A DNA stretch of 48,801 nt, from positions 1-48,801 of the forward strand of contig CANQSN010000008.1 of the NCBI GenBank assembly GCA_947626505.1, given 5' to 3'. Shown piece by piece: positions 15,980-25,780 of this stretch. How positions within the stretch are numbered: position 1 is the stretch's first letter; each line of letters begins with the position of its first letter. A model generated the notes under the pieces. It did not search any database. It was given only the letters and a program-made list of their open reading frames with translations, and was not told the DNA's origin. The stretch comes from an uncultured Lachnospiraceae bacterium (GTDB lineage: Bacteria; Bacillota; Clostridia; Lachnospirales; Lachnospiraceae). The translations under genes were made by a program, and so were the position numbers.

Positions 15980-16103
15980 CTTCTTTAAAGATAAGTCCTT
16001 TATGAAGCCTGTTTTACTTTAAAAAGGAGGAGTGATTTCAGACTGAATGACACATTGTTGTGATGTATATGATAATATTTTTTAAATGCAAAGGAGTAAC
16101 AGA

Positions 16104-18155
16104 ATGATAAAAAATCAAAAACTACGGACGATTCTCACTATTATGATAACGTTAATAACCGTTATTTGTATTGCAATATTGTTTATTATTACGGGATTAG
16201 AGCTGACGCACACAATGAAGCTGTCTGCATTAAACAATATGCAGTCAAAGCTTACTGCGCAGGCTACTCTTTTTGATGAATATGTAAGCAATCAGGAGAA
16301 TTTACTAAAAGAGTTCAGTACGAACAGCGTTGTAGCAGATTTTTTAAAGGAGCCGCAAAATGCTGAGCTTCAGAAAAAGGCTCAGGAATACACAGAAGAT
16401 TATTACGCCTCTTTGGATAACTGGGAAGGAATTTATATAGGCGAATGGAATACGCACGTTATTACGCATTCCAACCCTGAAGTAGTCGGCATGACGACGC
16501 GCGAAGGCGAGCCCTTAAAAGAACTTCAAACTGCAATGGAAAACTGCGACGGTATATATAACGCCGGTATTATTGTGTCCCCCGCTTCCAAAAAATTGGC
16601 TTTGTCTATGTATTGTCCTGTTTATGACAAGGATAGCAAAACTATTTTAGGATATGTCGGCGGCGCCTCTTTTTCCGAGTCTCTCAAAGATACATTAAAC
16701 CGGATTAACGCACAAAAAGACAGCTTTGTACAGTTTTCCGCTATTAACGTCGACACAGGCATTTACATATTTGACGAGGACGCATCCTTAGCGGGAGCGG
16801 AAGTAAAAGACGACATACTTTTAAAAGCAATAAAGCAAATAAAACAAAACAATAAGTCAAATACAAAAGAACTGAATTTAAAAGATAAATCAGGAAACAA
16901 GTGCATTATTTCTTATCAATATAATGAAAAATATGATTGGGCTGTAATCGCCAAGGTAAAAGAAAAAGACCTGTATGCAGAAACATACAAAACTATGGCT
17001 AAGTTAGGAATCATCTGTCTTCTGGCATGTATTATGATTATGGTATTATCATGGTTAGTAATATATTTCAGCACAAAGCCATTATCATATGTTACAAGCG
17101 CAATATGGGATTTCAAAAACCTTAAAATAAATAAAAATGCGAACCTTGAAAAATATATTAACCGCAAAAGCGAAATCGGGCAGATTGCCACAGCATTGGA
17201 CTCGTTAAGCGATTCCTTTATGGATATTATCAACACTCTTGGACATTGCTCAGATTCATTAACGCAGTCGGCAACAAACATGTCGGATTCCTCCAGCCGG
17301 TTAATTGAATGCGTTGAGGAAAATACCAGCGTAACAGAGCAATTTGCGGGGCATACAGAGAAGGTCAACGAAACCGTACAGGAAGTATATGATGAAGTTG
17401 CATCAATTTCTGATGTGGTTTCACAGATAGAAGAAAAAATACAAATTGGTAATACAAGAAGCACAGATTTAATGAACAGACTGTCGGAAATGAAAGCGGC
17501 TGTCAGCAGCTCTCTTGAGGATACAACCAATGAAATCAAAAAGATTGATACTGAAATCAAAAAAGCAATGGTAGATTTGCAATCGCTTACCCAGATTGAC
17601 GAGATGGCAACTCAGATTTTAGATATTACACGCCAGACAAACCTTTTGTCATTAAATGCTTCTATTGAAGCGGCGCGCGCGGGAGAAGCCGGAAGCGGAT
17701 TTGCAGTTGTAGCAGGCGAGATAGGCAATCTGGCGCAGGATTCATCCGAGACAGCTACAAATATTCAATCTATTTGCAGCGAAACAAAACAGAATATTGC
17801 AAAGGTACAGAAATGTTTTGACGATATTATCAATTTTATGGAGAACAACATCTTAACGCAATTTAAAGATTTTGTATCATCAACAAACGAATACAATATG
17901 TTTACTACGCAAATCAAAGACATTATTGTAGAAATAAGTAATGGCTCTAACACGTTTGTGCAATCAGTTCAAGACATTCAAGCGCGTATTGACGCTGTAC
18001 AAAACAATCCAATGAACGGTGATATCAGTACAGAAGCTATCTTAGAAAGAGTTGAACAGACAAAACAGACGACTAAGAATCTGTCCGATATCGTAAATGT
18101 AAATGAAGAAAATGCAAGTTCCATCCGCGAAATTGTCAATCGTTTTTCTAATTGA
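16104..18155 (+). CDS. Methyl-accepting chemotaxis protein (Cache-type sensor)
   Basis: A 683-residue chemoreceptor. The first membrane helix ([20 protein letters not shown]) is followed by an extracellular Cache-like sensor of about 270 residues ([31 protein letters not shown]), the second helix ([19 protein letters not shown]), a HAMP-like segment and the signalling domain with the hairpin tip [35 protein letters not shown]. The tip contacts CheA/CheW in the polar arrays. ATG 16104 is preferred because AAAGGAG lies seven bases upstream; an earlier in-frame ATG (16086) has none. It reads ITRQTNLLS, where most receptors have IADQTNLLA, but the tip is otherwise normal. Ligand unknown. Confidence 0.92.
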   Translation: MIKNQKLRTILTIMITLITVICIAILFIITGLELTHTMKLSALNNMQSKLTAQATLFDEYVSNQENLLKEFSTNSVVADFLKEPQNAELQKKAQEYTEDYYASLDNWEGIYIGEWNTHVITHSNPEVVGMTTREGEPLKELQTAMENCDGIYNAGIIVSPASKKLALSMYCPVYDKDSKTILGYVGGASFSESLKDTLNRINAQKDSFVQFSAINVDTGIYIFDEDASLAGAEVKDDILLKAIKQIKQNNKSNTKELNLKDKSGNKCIISYQYNEKYDWAVIAKVKEKDLYAETYKTMAKLGIICLLACIMIMVLSWLVIYFSTKPLSYVTSAIWDFKNLKINKNANLEKYINRKSEIGQIATALDSLSDSFMDIINTLGHCSDSLTQSATNMSDSSSRLIECVEENTSVTEQFAGHTEKVNETVQEVYDEVASISDVVSQIEEKIQIGNTRSTDLMNRLSEMKAAVSSSLEDTTNEIKKIDTEIKKAMVDLQSLTQIDEMATQILDITRQTNLLSLNASIEAARAGEAGSGFAVVAGEIGNLAQDSSETATNIQSICSETKQNIAKVQKCFDDIINFMENNILTQFKDFVSSTNEYNMFTTQIKDIIVEISNGSNTFVQSVQDIQARIDAVQNNPMNGDISTEAILERVEQTKQTTKNLSDIVNVNEENASSIREIVNRFSN

Positions 18156-18162
18156 TATTCTC

Positions 18163-18192
18163 CCTCCGCCTAAAGAGGCGGAGGACTTTTTT
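18163..18192 (+). terminator. Terminator of the plus-strand chemoreceptor gene
   Basis: A 9-bp GC-rich stem (CCTCCGCCT with AGGCGGAGG) around AAAG, followed by six T, eight bases after the stop codon. Confidence 0.93.
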
Positions 18193-18267
18193 GCAATAGG
18201 TTAGATGAACATTAAAACCAAAAATCACATATTATATACGTCATACATATATAAAACCACCAGCCAC

Positions 18268-18306
18268 AAAAAGGGCTCTGCACATAATCAATGCAGAGCC
18301 TTTTTT
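18268..18306. terminator. Bidirectional terminator before the second chemoreceptor gene
   Basis: A 9-bp stem (GGCTCTGCA 18274-18282 with TGCAGAGCC 18292-18300) flanked by an A-run on the left and six T on the right. On the minus strand it ends the 18327-20126 chemoreceptor gene; on the plus strand it is a second stop for the upstream receptor. Confidence 0.9.
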
Positions 18307-18326
18307 ACTCTTTATTATATCTGTTC

Positions 18327-20126
18327 TTACAGTTTGAACTTGTGGATATTGTCCATTAAAATCTCTACCTTGTTCTCTAAATCAGTAACAATAGAAGCGG
18401 AGTCATCCACTGCCTTAGAAAGCTCTGAAGACATAGCTGAAGTTTCCTCTGCCACTGCCGCATTGTCTTGAGCTAAGCTGTTAAGCAAAGACAAAGACTT
18501 AATGACGCTGGAGCGCTGCTTCTCTACTTCCTCTGTCAGGTTATCAATAGACTGAACAGAATTTACGCAGGTTCCCAGTTCATTATGAAGCTGCTCGAAT
18601 ATACGCTGCGCCTCCATCAGGGAATTTACCTGCTGGTCTACGGAAATATTGATTTCCTTCATGCCCTCCACAGACTTTGTTGCATTCTCCTGCAGCTCTA
18701 ATACCACTCTGTCAATCTCCTCTACGGAATCTGAAGACTGATTTGCTAACTTGGCAATCTCATCTGCCACAACCGCAAATCCCTTACCGGCCTCTCCCGC
18801 TCTTGCCGCCTCAATGCTGGCGTTCAGCGCAAGCAGGCTTGTCTGGTCTGAAATCTCATTGATAAGGTTAGCAGCCATATGAATCTGCTGTACGGAATTG
18901 TGGGTTGAATTAATCTGTTCCGCCATATTGGCAATGTTCTTACGGGTAGTGTTGTTCACCTCAATCAACTGCTTTAATGTATCCATAGACTTCCTGCTGA
19001 TATCGTTCATTTCCCTTGAATTGTTGTTCAGGTTGTCTACCTCGCTCTCCGTATTCTGAATCTTATCCGCCATAACGCTTACATCATCATTGGCTGTGTC
19101 AGTAGAGCTTGCCTGTCGTCCCACGTTATCCGCAATGGAATCCACAGCGGCGTTCACTTGGGTAATAGACTCCCTCATATTGCCAAAGGAAGCGTCAAAC
19201 TGCTCTAATACATTATTGACTCCATCAGCCACATTCTGAATATCCTGCAGCAGCCTACGCATACTCTCCTGCGCATTGCGCAAGGCGTCCGCTGTCTGCC
19301 CTATCTCGTTAGTCTGCTTTACATCCACATCAGTGGTTAAATCACCGTCAGAAATACGCCCTGCAAAATCCTGAATCTTTTTGAGCGGAGCAATAATAAT
19401 ACGTCCAACCATGAAAGCGATAATCAATCCGATAACAATCGCTATGAAAAAGATAATATCTACTCTTAATATTACGTCATGGTACTGATCGTCCATAGTA
19501 GTACTGGTCTTCTTTTTGTCCGCATCAATATCGTCTATGTAGTTACCTGTAGATACAATCCATCCCCATGGCTCAAAAATCTGAGAATATGCAATCTTCG
19601 GCGCCACAGTCTTGCCATCAGCCTTAGTAAAATAAAATTCATTGTAACCGCCGCCTTCAGGAGACTGACATACCTTTACAATAGACTGGACAATCATAAC
19701 ACCGTTAGGATCCTCCAAATCATAACGGTTGTTGCCTTCGTTCTCCACCAAAATCGGATGCATTACCAATGTATAATCCACATCATCAATCCAGAAATAT
19801 CCGCTCTGGTCGTCTCGGTATCTCATTACGCGAATAGTCTCTTTAGCGTCATACTTTGCCTGTTGCTCTGTCTTCTCTCCTGCCTTAAACTTATCATATT
19901 CCGCTTGAAGCACTGCAATCGTACATTGTACCTGAGACTTAATCTCTGCATTATATCCTTCATCCTTAGCCTTCTCATATGCTTTGTATGCTGAACCGGA
20001 CATGGATTTGATTGAAATTACCGCATTGCTTCCCACAATAATTGCTGTCAACACTACAATCACTGCGCTCATCAGCATGATTGAAACAATCAGGCTTTTC
20101 TTTTTCTTGTAATTTTTCTTGCTCAT
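18327..20126 (-). CDS. Methyl-accepting chemotaxis protein (single-Cache sensor)
   Basis: A 599-residue chemoreceptor. After the first membrane helix ([20 protein letters not shown]) comes an extracellular sCache_2 domain of about 150 residues ([34 protein letters not shown]), the second helix ([18 protein letters not shown]), HAMP ([23 protein letters not shown]) and the signalling domain whose tip is [30 protein letters not shown]. sCache_2 receptors usually bind small organic acids; here the ligand is unknown. GGGGAGG lies four bases before ATG 20129 and seven before ATG 20126, so the second is favoured. It is 120 bases downstream of the hybrid kinase gene on the same strand. Confidence 0.95.
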   Translation of the reverse strand: MSKKNYKKKKSLIVSIMLMSAVIVVLTAIIVGSNAVISIKSMSGSAYKAYEKAKDEGYNAEIKSQVQCTIAVLQAEYDKFKAGEKTEQQAKYDAKETIRVMRYRDDQSGYFWIDDVDYTLVMHPILVENEGNNRYDLEDPNGVMIVQSIVKVCQSPEGGGYNEFYFTKADGKTVAPKIAYSQIFEPWGWIVSTGNYIDDIDADKKKTSTTMDDQYHDVILRVDIIFFIAIVIGLIIAFMVGRIIIAPLKKIQDFAGRISDGDLTTDVDVKQTNEIGQTADALRNAQESMRRLLQDIQNVADGVNNVLEQFDASFGNMRESITQVNAAVDSIADNVGRQASSTDTANDDVSVMADKIQNTESEVDNLNNNSREMNDISRKSMDTLKQLIEVNNTTRKNIANMAEQINSTHNSVQQIHMAANLINEISDQTSLLALNASIEAARAGEAGKGFAVVADEIAKLANQSSDSVEEIDRVVLELQENATKSVEGMKEINISVDQQVNSLMEAQRIFEQLHNELGTCVNSVQSIDNLTEEVEKQRSSVIKSLSLLNSLAQDNAAVAEETSAMSSELSKAVDDSASIVTDLENKVEILMDNIHKFKL

Positions 20127-20249
20127 CATAGTACCTCCCCGATTTTATTAAACCATCTTCCATTTTATCTCATTTTTAATGAAAATTCAATACTTGCCAA
20201 AGACAAACTGTATTTGCTAAATTATCTTTTCCGGCGTTCCTTTTTTAGG

Positions 20250-22847
20250 TTATTGTCCGTCTGCGCGTCCTTTTATAATATCTGCGATTACCTCTAAAAG
20301 CTTTCCCACATCAATAGGTTTAGCGATATGCGCATTCATGCCGCATTCAAACGCCCGCTTACGGTCTTCATCAAATGCGTTGGCAGTCATGGCTACGATT
20401 GGTATGTCTGCAAGATCCGGATTGTCAAGCGAGCGTATGGCTTTAGTGGCGTCGTAACCGTTCATATTCGGCATCTGGACGTCCATAAGTACGAGCGAAT
20501 AGTAACCCGGAGTAGAATTTTTCACTTTCTCTAAAGCGACTGTACCATCCTCGGCGGTTTCCACGATAAATCCGCTGTCGGTAAGAATCTCCTCCGCTAT
20601 CTCCCGATTCAACTCGTTGTCCTCAGTAAGCAGCAAGCGCGCTCCTCTGATATACTCGGTCAAGTCGGGCGCAGACTCCTCCTGATACTCGCCGACTGCA
20701 GCGCCGGTGCCCTCCATCAGAATATCCCTGAGTTCGGACAGGAAAATCGGCTTGTTGCAGAAAGCGTTCACTCCCGCCGCACGCGCCTCCTCCTCGAAAG
20801 CAGTCCAGTCGTAAGCAGTAACGATAATAATCGGCGCGCTATCTCCCACTATTGAGCGGATTTGTCGCACTACCTCCAGTCCGCTTAAATCCGGCAAAAA
20901 CCAGTCTATAATGTAGGCGTGGTACTCGTCGCCCAGTTCATGCGCCTGTTTAGCGTGCAGTACAGCTTCTTTGCCATGCAGAACCCACTCCGGACGCATA
21001 CCAATCTGGCGAAGCATCTTAGTTACGCTGTCGCAGGTAGAGAAGCTGTCGTCCACGACGAGCGCGCGCATACCTTGAAGCTCCTCAACAATCTCTACCT
21101 TCTTCGGCTCTGTGCGAAGGCGGAAATCAAGGTTAATGATAAATTCCGTACCCTTGCCCTGCTCGGACTGAAGCTCAATCGTTCCTCCCATAGTATCTAT
21201 GATATTTTTTGTGATTGCCATGCCAAGTCCGGTACCCTGTATACCGCTGGAGGTTGTGTTTCTCTCCCGCTCAAAAGGCTCGAAAATGTGCTTCTGAAAT
21301 TCCTCGCTCATGCCAATGCCGGTGTCCTTTACCCGTATCTCATAAGAAGCGTAGCCTTTTGGCGCGCTCGGCTTCTGACGGATTGTCATCGCTACAGTGC
21401 CGCCTGCGGGCGTGAACTTAATAGCATTTGAAAGAAGATTCAGCAGCGCCTGATTCACATGAAGTTTGTCGCAGTATATATCCTCGTCGATTACGTCCAC
21501 CGTATCCATAAAGAAATTAAGTTGCTTGTCATGCATCTGCGTTTGTATGATATTGCGCATATCTCGGAAAATATCCGAAATAGAACATTCCTTTTCCTCA
21601 ATATTCAGCTTGCCTGATTCTATGCGGCTCATATCCAAAACATCGTTAATCAGGGAGAGCAGATGGTTGCTGGAGGAAAGAATCTTCTTAAGGTATTCCT
21701 GCGTCCGCTCGCGATTGTCCAAATTGGCTTGCGCCAGTGTGGTAAAGCCGATAATAGCGTTCATCGGAGTGCGTATGTCGTGCGACATATTTGAAAGGAA
21801 CGTGCTCTTTGCGCGGTCGGCGGCCTCGGCCTTCTGAAGCTTCTCGGCAAGCACTGCGTGTTCAACCGCCCACTGCGTCACCCTCTTTGCATTGTGCCGC
21901 ACCCACAGGTAATAAATCATAACCGTAATAGCAAGCAGCACAGCAAGCAGGATACACAGGCTCCGCACTGCGAAAACACTGGAAAACGCCTCCTTCTCCG
22001 GCACATCAACCGCTACCGCCCAATCATTGACGCCAATAGGAGCGTAGTACATATATTCCCAATCATCAGTGTTCGGAGTACGGTAAACAACATAGCCGGA
22101 ATTAAGAGCAACCAAATCTTCTATGCATTCATCCCATGTCTTATCACCCTTAGTTTCCCTGCCGCTGCCGGGTTTGGAATAATCGGAGATGTTTTCCAGC
22201 GTATCATGCCATGTATCCACAAGAAAATCCCCTGATTTCGTATCTATAATGTAAACATAAGCTTTCGCATTGTAAATGTTATCGATATTTAAGCTGTCGG
22301 GCAGACTATCCAAATCAGTGACGCCATAAAGCAGGGCGGCTGTTTCGCCATCTTGGATAATCGGTACGTAGTGCCGCAGAATCGGCTGTCCGGTGGCAAT
22401 GTTGTATGTACGATCCGAGATATGCTCGCCAAGCGGAGCCTCCTTTGCAAAAGAAATCTCATCGTTGTTCACCGCATCAATAATAGTGCCATCCGCAGAC
22501 AGAACGCGGTCGTCCGGAAGCAAAACCTTCACATTCATAGTTTCAAGCAGCGAATTAGTGCTCTTCATGATTGACATAGTATCCTTGATATTAAAATTGT
22601 CAACCTGAGAAATAATGCTGGCTGTCGCATTCAGTATGCGGCTGTCACGCTCAATCTTTGATTTAATCTCCTCGATTGCGGTGTTTGCCCCTTCTTCCAG
22701 CCGGCTCAGATTGCGCTGTCTTAAATCGGAGTTAATCTGATAATATACAAAAACCAGAAGTAGCATAATGACTGCGATTACGATGCCTGTAGCTGTCAGG
22801 TTTTTATCCTCTCTGGCAGATTCCATTTTCTTCGTATTACGAATCAT
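20250..22847 (-). CDS. Hybrid histidine kinase with two receiver domains
   Basis: An 865-residue membrane sensor kinase. Order: membrane helix (ATGIVIAVIMLLLVFVYY), an extracellular double-Cache-like sensor (about 45-300; VTDLDSLPDSL, APIGVNDWAVAVDVP), second helix (LCILLAVLLAITVMIYYLWV), HisKA with phospho-histidine in NMSHDIRTPMN, HATPase_c (DTGIGMS, GTGLGMAI), a receiver starting MRALVVDDS with phospho-acceptor in IIDWFLPD, and a second receiver starting RLLLTEDN with LMDVQMP. No HPt domain follows, so the phosphoryl group must go to a separate HPt or regulator. AAGGAGG lies ten bases before ATG 22847. By eye its codons are richer in CGC/GCG than its neighbours, which might hint at transfer. 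Confidence 0.95.
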   Translation of the reverse strand: MIRNTKKMESAREDKNLTATGIVIAVIMLLLVFVYYQINSDLRQRNLSRLEEGANTAIEEIKSKIERDSRILNATASIISQVDNFNIKDTMSIMKSTNSLLETMNVKVLLPDDRVLSADGTIIDAVNNDEISFAKEAPLGEHISDRTYNIATGQPILRHYVPIIQDGETAALLYGVTDLDSLPDSLNIDNIYNAKAYVYIIDTKSGDFLVDTWHDTLENISDYSKPGSGRETKGDKTWDECIEDLVALNSGYVVYRTPNTDDWEYMYYAPIGVNDWAVAVDVPEKEAFSSVFAVRSLCILLAVLLAITVMIYYLWVRHNAKRVTQWAVEHAVLAEKLQKAEAADRAKSTFLSNMSHDIRTPMNAIIGFTTLAQANLDNRERTQEYLKKILSSSNHLLSLINDVLDMSRIESGKLNIEEKECSISDIFRDMRNIIQTQMHDKQLNFFMDTVDVIDEDIYCDKLHVNQALLNLLSNAIKFTPAGGTVAMTIRQKPSAPKGYASYEIRVKDTGIGMSEEFQKHIFEPFERERNTTSSGIQGTGLGMAITKNIIDTMGGTIELQSEQGKGTEFIINLDFRLRTEPKKVEIVEELQGMRALVVDDSFSTCDSVTKMLRQIGMRPEWVLHGKEAVLHAKQAHELGDEYHAYIIDWFLPDLSGLEVVRQIRSIVGDSAPIIIVTAYDWTAFEEEARAAGVNAFCNKPIFLSELRDILMEGTGAAVGEYQEESAPDLTEYIRGARLLLTEDNELNREIAEEILTDSGFIVETAEDGTVALEKVKNSTPGYYSLVLMDVQMPNMNGYDATKAIRSLDNPDLADIPIVAMTANAFDEDRKRAFECGMNAHIAKPIDVGKLLEVIADIIKGRADGQ

Positions 22848-22888
22848 ACATACAAATCCTCCTTCTGTGATATACGTTTTTATGTAAA

Positions 22889-22912
22889 CTGCCCGCCATC
22901 TAAAGCGGGCGG
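22889..22912 (-). other. GC-rich hairpin in the hybrid-kinase leader
   Basis: GCCCGC and GCGGGC (22891-22896 and 22905-22910) can pair, with one or two more pairs outside, about 45 bases before the start codon and inside the presumed transcript. No U-tract follows, so it is not a terminator; a role in translation or stability is possible. Confidence 0.4.
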
Positions 22913-22971
22913 GATTGCGGTATTCTTATCTCAATCACAAAAACATATTAATCCTCTTAGAATTATAGCAA

Positions 22972-22980
22972 ATTAAGGCG
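22972..22980 (-). promoter_or_regulatory. Extended -10 promoter of the hybrid kinase gene
   Basis: The minus strand reads TGC-TATAAT (22972-22980), a strong extended -10. The leader to 22847 is about 118 bases. Confidence 0.55.
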
Positions 22981-23042
22981 TTACTGTCTATAAAATGCTA
23001 AGTTAAGACTGCGAAATTTTTCACATAACATCCACATAATTA

Positions 23043-23051
23043 TGATATAAT
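23043..23051 (+). promoter_or_regulatory. Extended -10 promoter of the protease gene
   Basis: TGA followed by TATAAT (23046-23051) without a good -35 box; transcription would start about 28 bases before the GTG start at 23086. Confidence 0.55.
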
Positions 23052-23085
23052 TTAATCTATAAAACACAGTTGGGAGGAGATATTA

Positions 23086-25773
23086 GTGAATACACATTAT
23101 AAACGTTTTTGCGCTGCCTTTCTTATTTTTATACTTATTATGTCAAATATAGAACCTGTTTTTGCAGCCGGCTTAAGCTCATATTTATTTTCATTTTTTG
23201 ACGAGGCATTGCTTTCATCCTCCGACATGTGGAATGAAGAGGACTTAGCCTCAGCAGAAGGAAAGAAAGATATTAAAGACCTGCTTCCATCTAAAGCTGC
23301 AGAGTACATAAGCGGACAGGCAATTGTCAATATGACCGGTTTCTATGATGAGGAAGCTCTCATTAAGCAGCTTCGTCTTGCATATCCTAAAATTAATATA
23401 AAGCACATGTACGATTTAAAGGAGGGCACCTGCGCAGTCGTCACAGCCTCCGGCATTTCCACTGAAAAGCTTATGGAAATGCTTTATGGCTTAGAAACTG
23501 TTTCTTCCATAGAGCCCGATTACATATTAACCCCCTCCTCCATTTCCTCCGATACCTATTCGGATTATCAGTGGTATTTAAAAGACGCCGCCAATCCCGA
23601 CAGCGATGTTAATTATGAAGCCTTAGCCTCCCTGCCGGCGTCCGGTACTCCCGTAGTGGCGGTTATAGACAGCGGCGTAAATGCCGACCACGAAGATTTA
23701 AAAGAAGTTATATACTCCACAAGCATGTATAATTCCTATACAAATACTACCGGATTTATTTCAGATTCAGACGGACATGGCACCCATATAGCGGGCGTTA
23801 TTGCCGCCTCCATCAATAACAATAAAGGAATTACCGGAATTGCCCCTGCCAAAATACTTGCCATCAACTGCATGAACTCTGAAGGCAAATCGAACAATTC
23901 CAGCCTTATTGCTGCATACCAGTATATAATTAACCTAAAACAAAGCGGCGTCAATATCCGCGTCGCTAACCTTTCCCTCGGCGGAACCGGCGCAAGCTCC
24001 ATATTAAACAGCCTTATTAAACAGGCGGGCGAGCTTGGAATCCTTTCCATATGCGCCGCCGGCAATGAAGGTAATGACAACGACGTTACAAAATGCTATC
24101 CGGCATCCTATGACAATCCCTATATTATAAGCGTCGGAGCCTCTGACAGATATAATCAGGCCGCCTCCTTCAGCAATTATGGGGCAAATGATGTAGACGT
24201 ATTTGCGCCGGGAACTAATATTCTTTCTGCCTTCAATGAAAACTATATGCCGGAATTCAGCCATGATATTTATTTTGAAGACTACGAGCAGGAGGAGAAC
24301 ACGCTGTCATCATACGTCACAAACAGTTCTTCCTCCACTATATCCGCCACATCGCAAAAATGCTTTGATTACTTTGGGGAAAATGGCGTCTCCTCCAAAA
24401 AAAGCCTTGTATGGAATCTGTCCGCAGTGAAAGGAAACAGCTATTATTTGTCCATTCCATATACCGTAGATACAGACATAAAAGGTAATGCGTATGTAGG
24501 AGCGCGCTTTAATATCAGTTGTGACAACAGTCAGCTCGGAACAAGCCATATGTGCATTTACGACGCCTCCAATCCACTTTTGGAGGAATGTACCCGCGGC
24601 GAAGACCTGTTTAGGAAACTAACAGGAACCGGACTTAATGCGAACAGCAGTTGGTATTCCTATTCAATGAAAATATCAGAACCTAAATATCCGCGCGAAG
24701 CGGGCGTCTATTATTCCATTATAGAGATTGAATCCGACGTCACCGCCAAGTTTCAGATTTACATTGACAATCTTGGAGTAGGTTCTTCACTGTCAAAATA
24801 CAGTTTTGAAACCGGTACATCCATGGCAACTCCCATTGTTGCAGGAGAAGCCGCTTTATTAAGCAGTATATATCCCACCATGTCCGCCGGTGAAATCCGC
24901 GGACGCATTATAGGTGGAGTTTCCACAAATGAAAGCTATATAAATAAATGTACCTCAGGAGGGAGAGTGGATTTCCAAAAGGCAATTGCAAATCCGGCTC
25001 CCACTATAGAATCCATGACCTTCAGCAAGGACATTTTAACCATTAACGGATACTTTTTTGGAAATGCAGCCGGAAGCATCATTTTAGACAAAGCCGGCGT
25101 TACGACCAATTCTGTAATTAAAAGCTGGACTGACAACGCTATAACCGTTTCCACAAAAGGACTTCCAAGCGGAAACTATACCGTTTATCTGACAAGAGCT
25201 GACGGTACAAAATGCAATCATGGCGCCGCCTTAGATTATACCTCTCCGATTTACGTAAAAAAGATTAAATTAAATAAAACAAAAGCTACCCTGTACGTTG
25301 GTAAAAGCCTGACTTTATCAAAAACAATATCGCCTAATAACGCATCATACACAGATGTGCGCTTTACCTCCTCTAACCCCAAATATGCAACAGTTTCAAA
25401 GAAGGGTAAAGTAACCGCAAAAAAAGCCGGAGCAAACCATACCGTAACCATCACATGCACTGCATTAGATCAGGAAACAGTCAAAGCAGTATGCAAAATA
25501 CGCATAAAACAAAAGATTAAAAGTATTAAACTAAATAGAACAAAAGCTACTGTCAAAGCGGGCAGAAAGCTATCGCTAAAAGCAACATGTACGCCGAAGA
25601 AGGCCTCCAATAAAAAATTAAAATGGACTTCCTCCAATAAGCGTTACGCTACAGTTTCCAAAAAGGGCGTAGTAACCACAAAAATTGCAGGTAAAGGACA
25701 CACTGTAACCATTACCTGCAAAGCAAAAGACAAAAGCAATAAGAAGAAAAAATGTATCATAACGCTTCGCTGA
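23086..25773 (+). CDS. Secreted subtilisin-like (S8) protease with TIG and Big_2 domains
   Basis: An 895-residue secreted protease. A signal peptide (AFLIFILIMSNIEPVFA) is followed by an I9-like propeptide (about 70-148) and an S8 domain with D195 (VIDSGVNADHEDL), H231 (GHGTHIAG), oxyanion N327 (CAAGNEGN) and S579 (GTSMATP), so it should be active. Some 180 residues (about 386-568) are inserted just before the serine motif, where subtilases normally have about 20; this insert looks like a beta-sandwich. Behind it come an IPT/TIG domain (about 640-725) and two Big_2 repeats, each with TSSNxxYATVSKKGxVT. GTG 23086 has GGGAGGAG at good spacing. There is no sortase motif. It converges with the methyltransferase gene, only seven bases away, with no visible terminator. 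Confidence 0.93.
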   Translation: MNTHYKRFCAAFLIFILIMSNIEPVFAAGLSSYLFSFFDEALLSSSDMWNEEDLASAEGKKDIKDLLPSKAAEYISGQAIVNMTGFYDEEALIKQLRLAYPKINIKHMYDLKEGTCAVVTASGISTEKLMEMLYGLETVSSIEPDYILTPSSISSDTYSDYQWYLKDAANPDSDVNYEALASLPASGTPVVAVIDSGVNADHEDLKEVIYSTSMYNSYTNTTGFISDSDGHGTHIAGVIAASINNNKGITGIAPAKILAINCMNSEGKSNNSSLIAAYQYIINLKQSGVNIRVANLSLGGTGASSILNSLIKQAGELGILSICAAGNEGNDNDVTKCYPASYDNPYIISVGASDRYNQAASFSNYGANDVDVFAPGTNILSAFNENYMPEFSHDIYFEDYEQEENTLSSYVTNSSSSTISATSQKCFDYFGENGVSSKKSLVWNLSAVKGNSYYLSIPYTVDTDIKGNAYVGARFNISCDNSQLGTSHMCIYDASNPLLEECTRGEDLFRKLTGTGLNANSSWYSYSMKISEPKYPREAGVYYSIIEIESDVTAKFQIYIDNLGVGSSLSKYSFETGTSMATPIVAGEAALLSSIYPTMSAGEIRGRIIGGVSTNESYINKCTSGGRVDFQKAIANPAPTIESMTFSKDILTINGYFFGNAAGSIILDKAGVTTNSVIKSWTDNAITVSTKGLPSGNYTVYLTRADGTKCNHGAALDYTSPIYVKKIKLNKTKATLYVGKSLTLSKTISPNNASYTDVRFTSSNPKYATVSKKGKVTAKKAGANHTVTITCTALDQETVKAVCKIRIKQKIKSIKLNRTKATVKAGRKLSLKATCTPKKASNKKLKWTSSNKRYATVSKKGVVTTKIAGKGHTVTITCKAKDKSNKKKKCIITLR

Positions 25774-25780
25774 CTATATT

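Noticed and set aside
16020-16103. SigD-type flagellar promoter before the chemoreceptor gene
   Set aside because: No GCCGATA-type -10 box can be found at the right distance from a TAAA; the sequence gives no clear promoter of any class.
18205-18471. Small plus-strand open frame between the chemoreceptor genes
   Set aside because: It runs through a terminator and into the antisense of the second chemoreceptor, and has no ribosome site.
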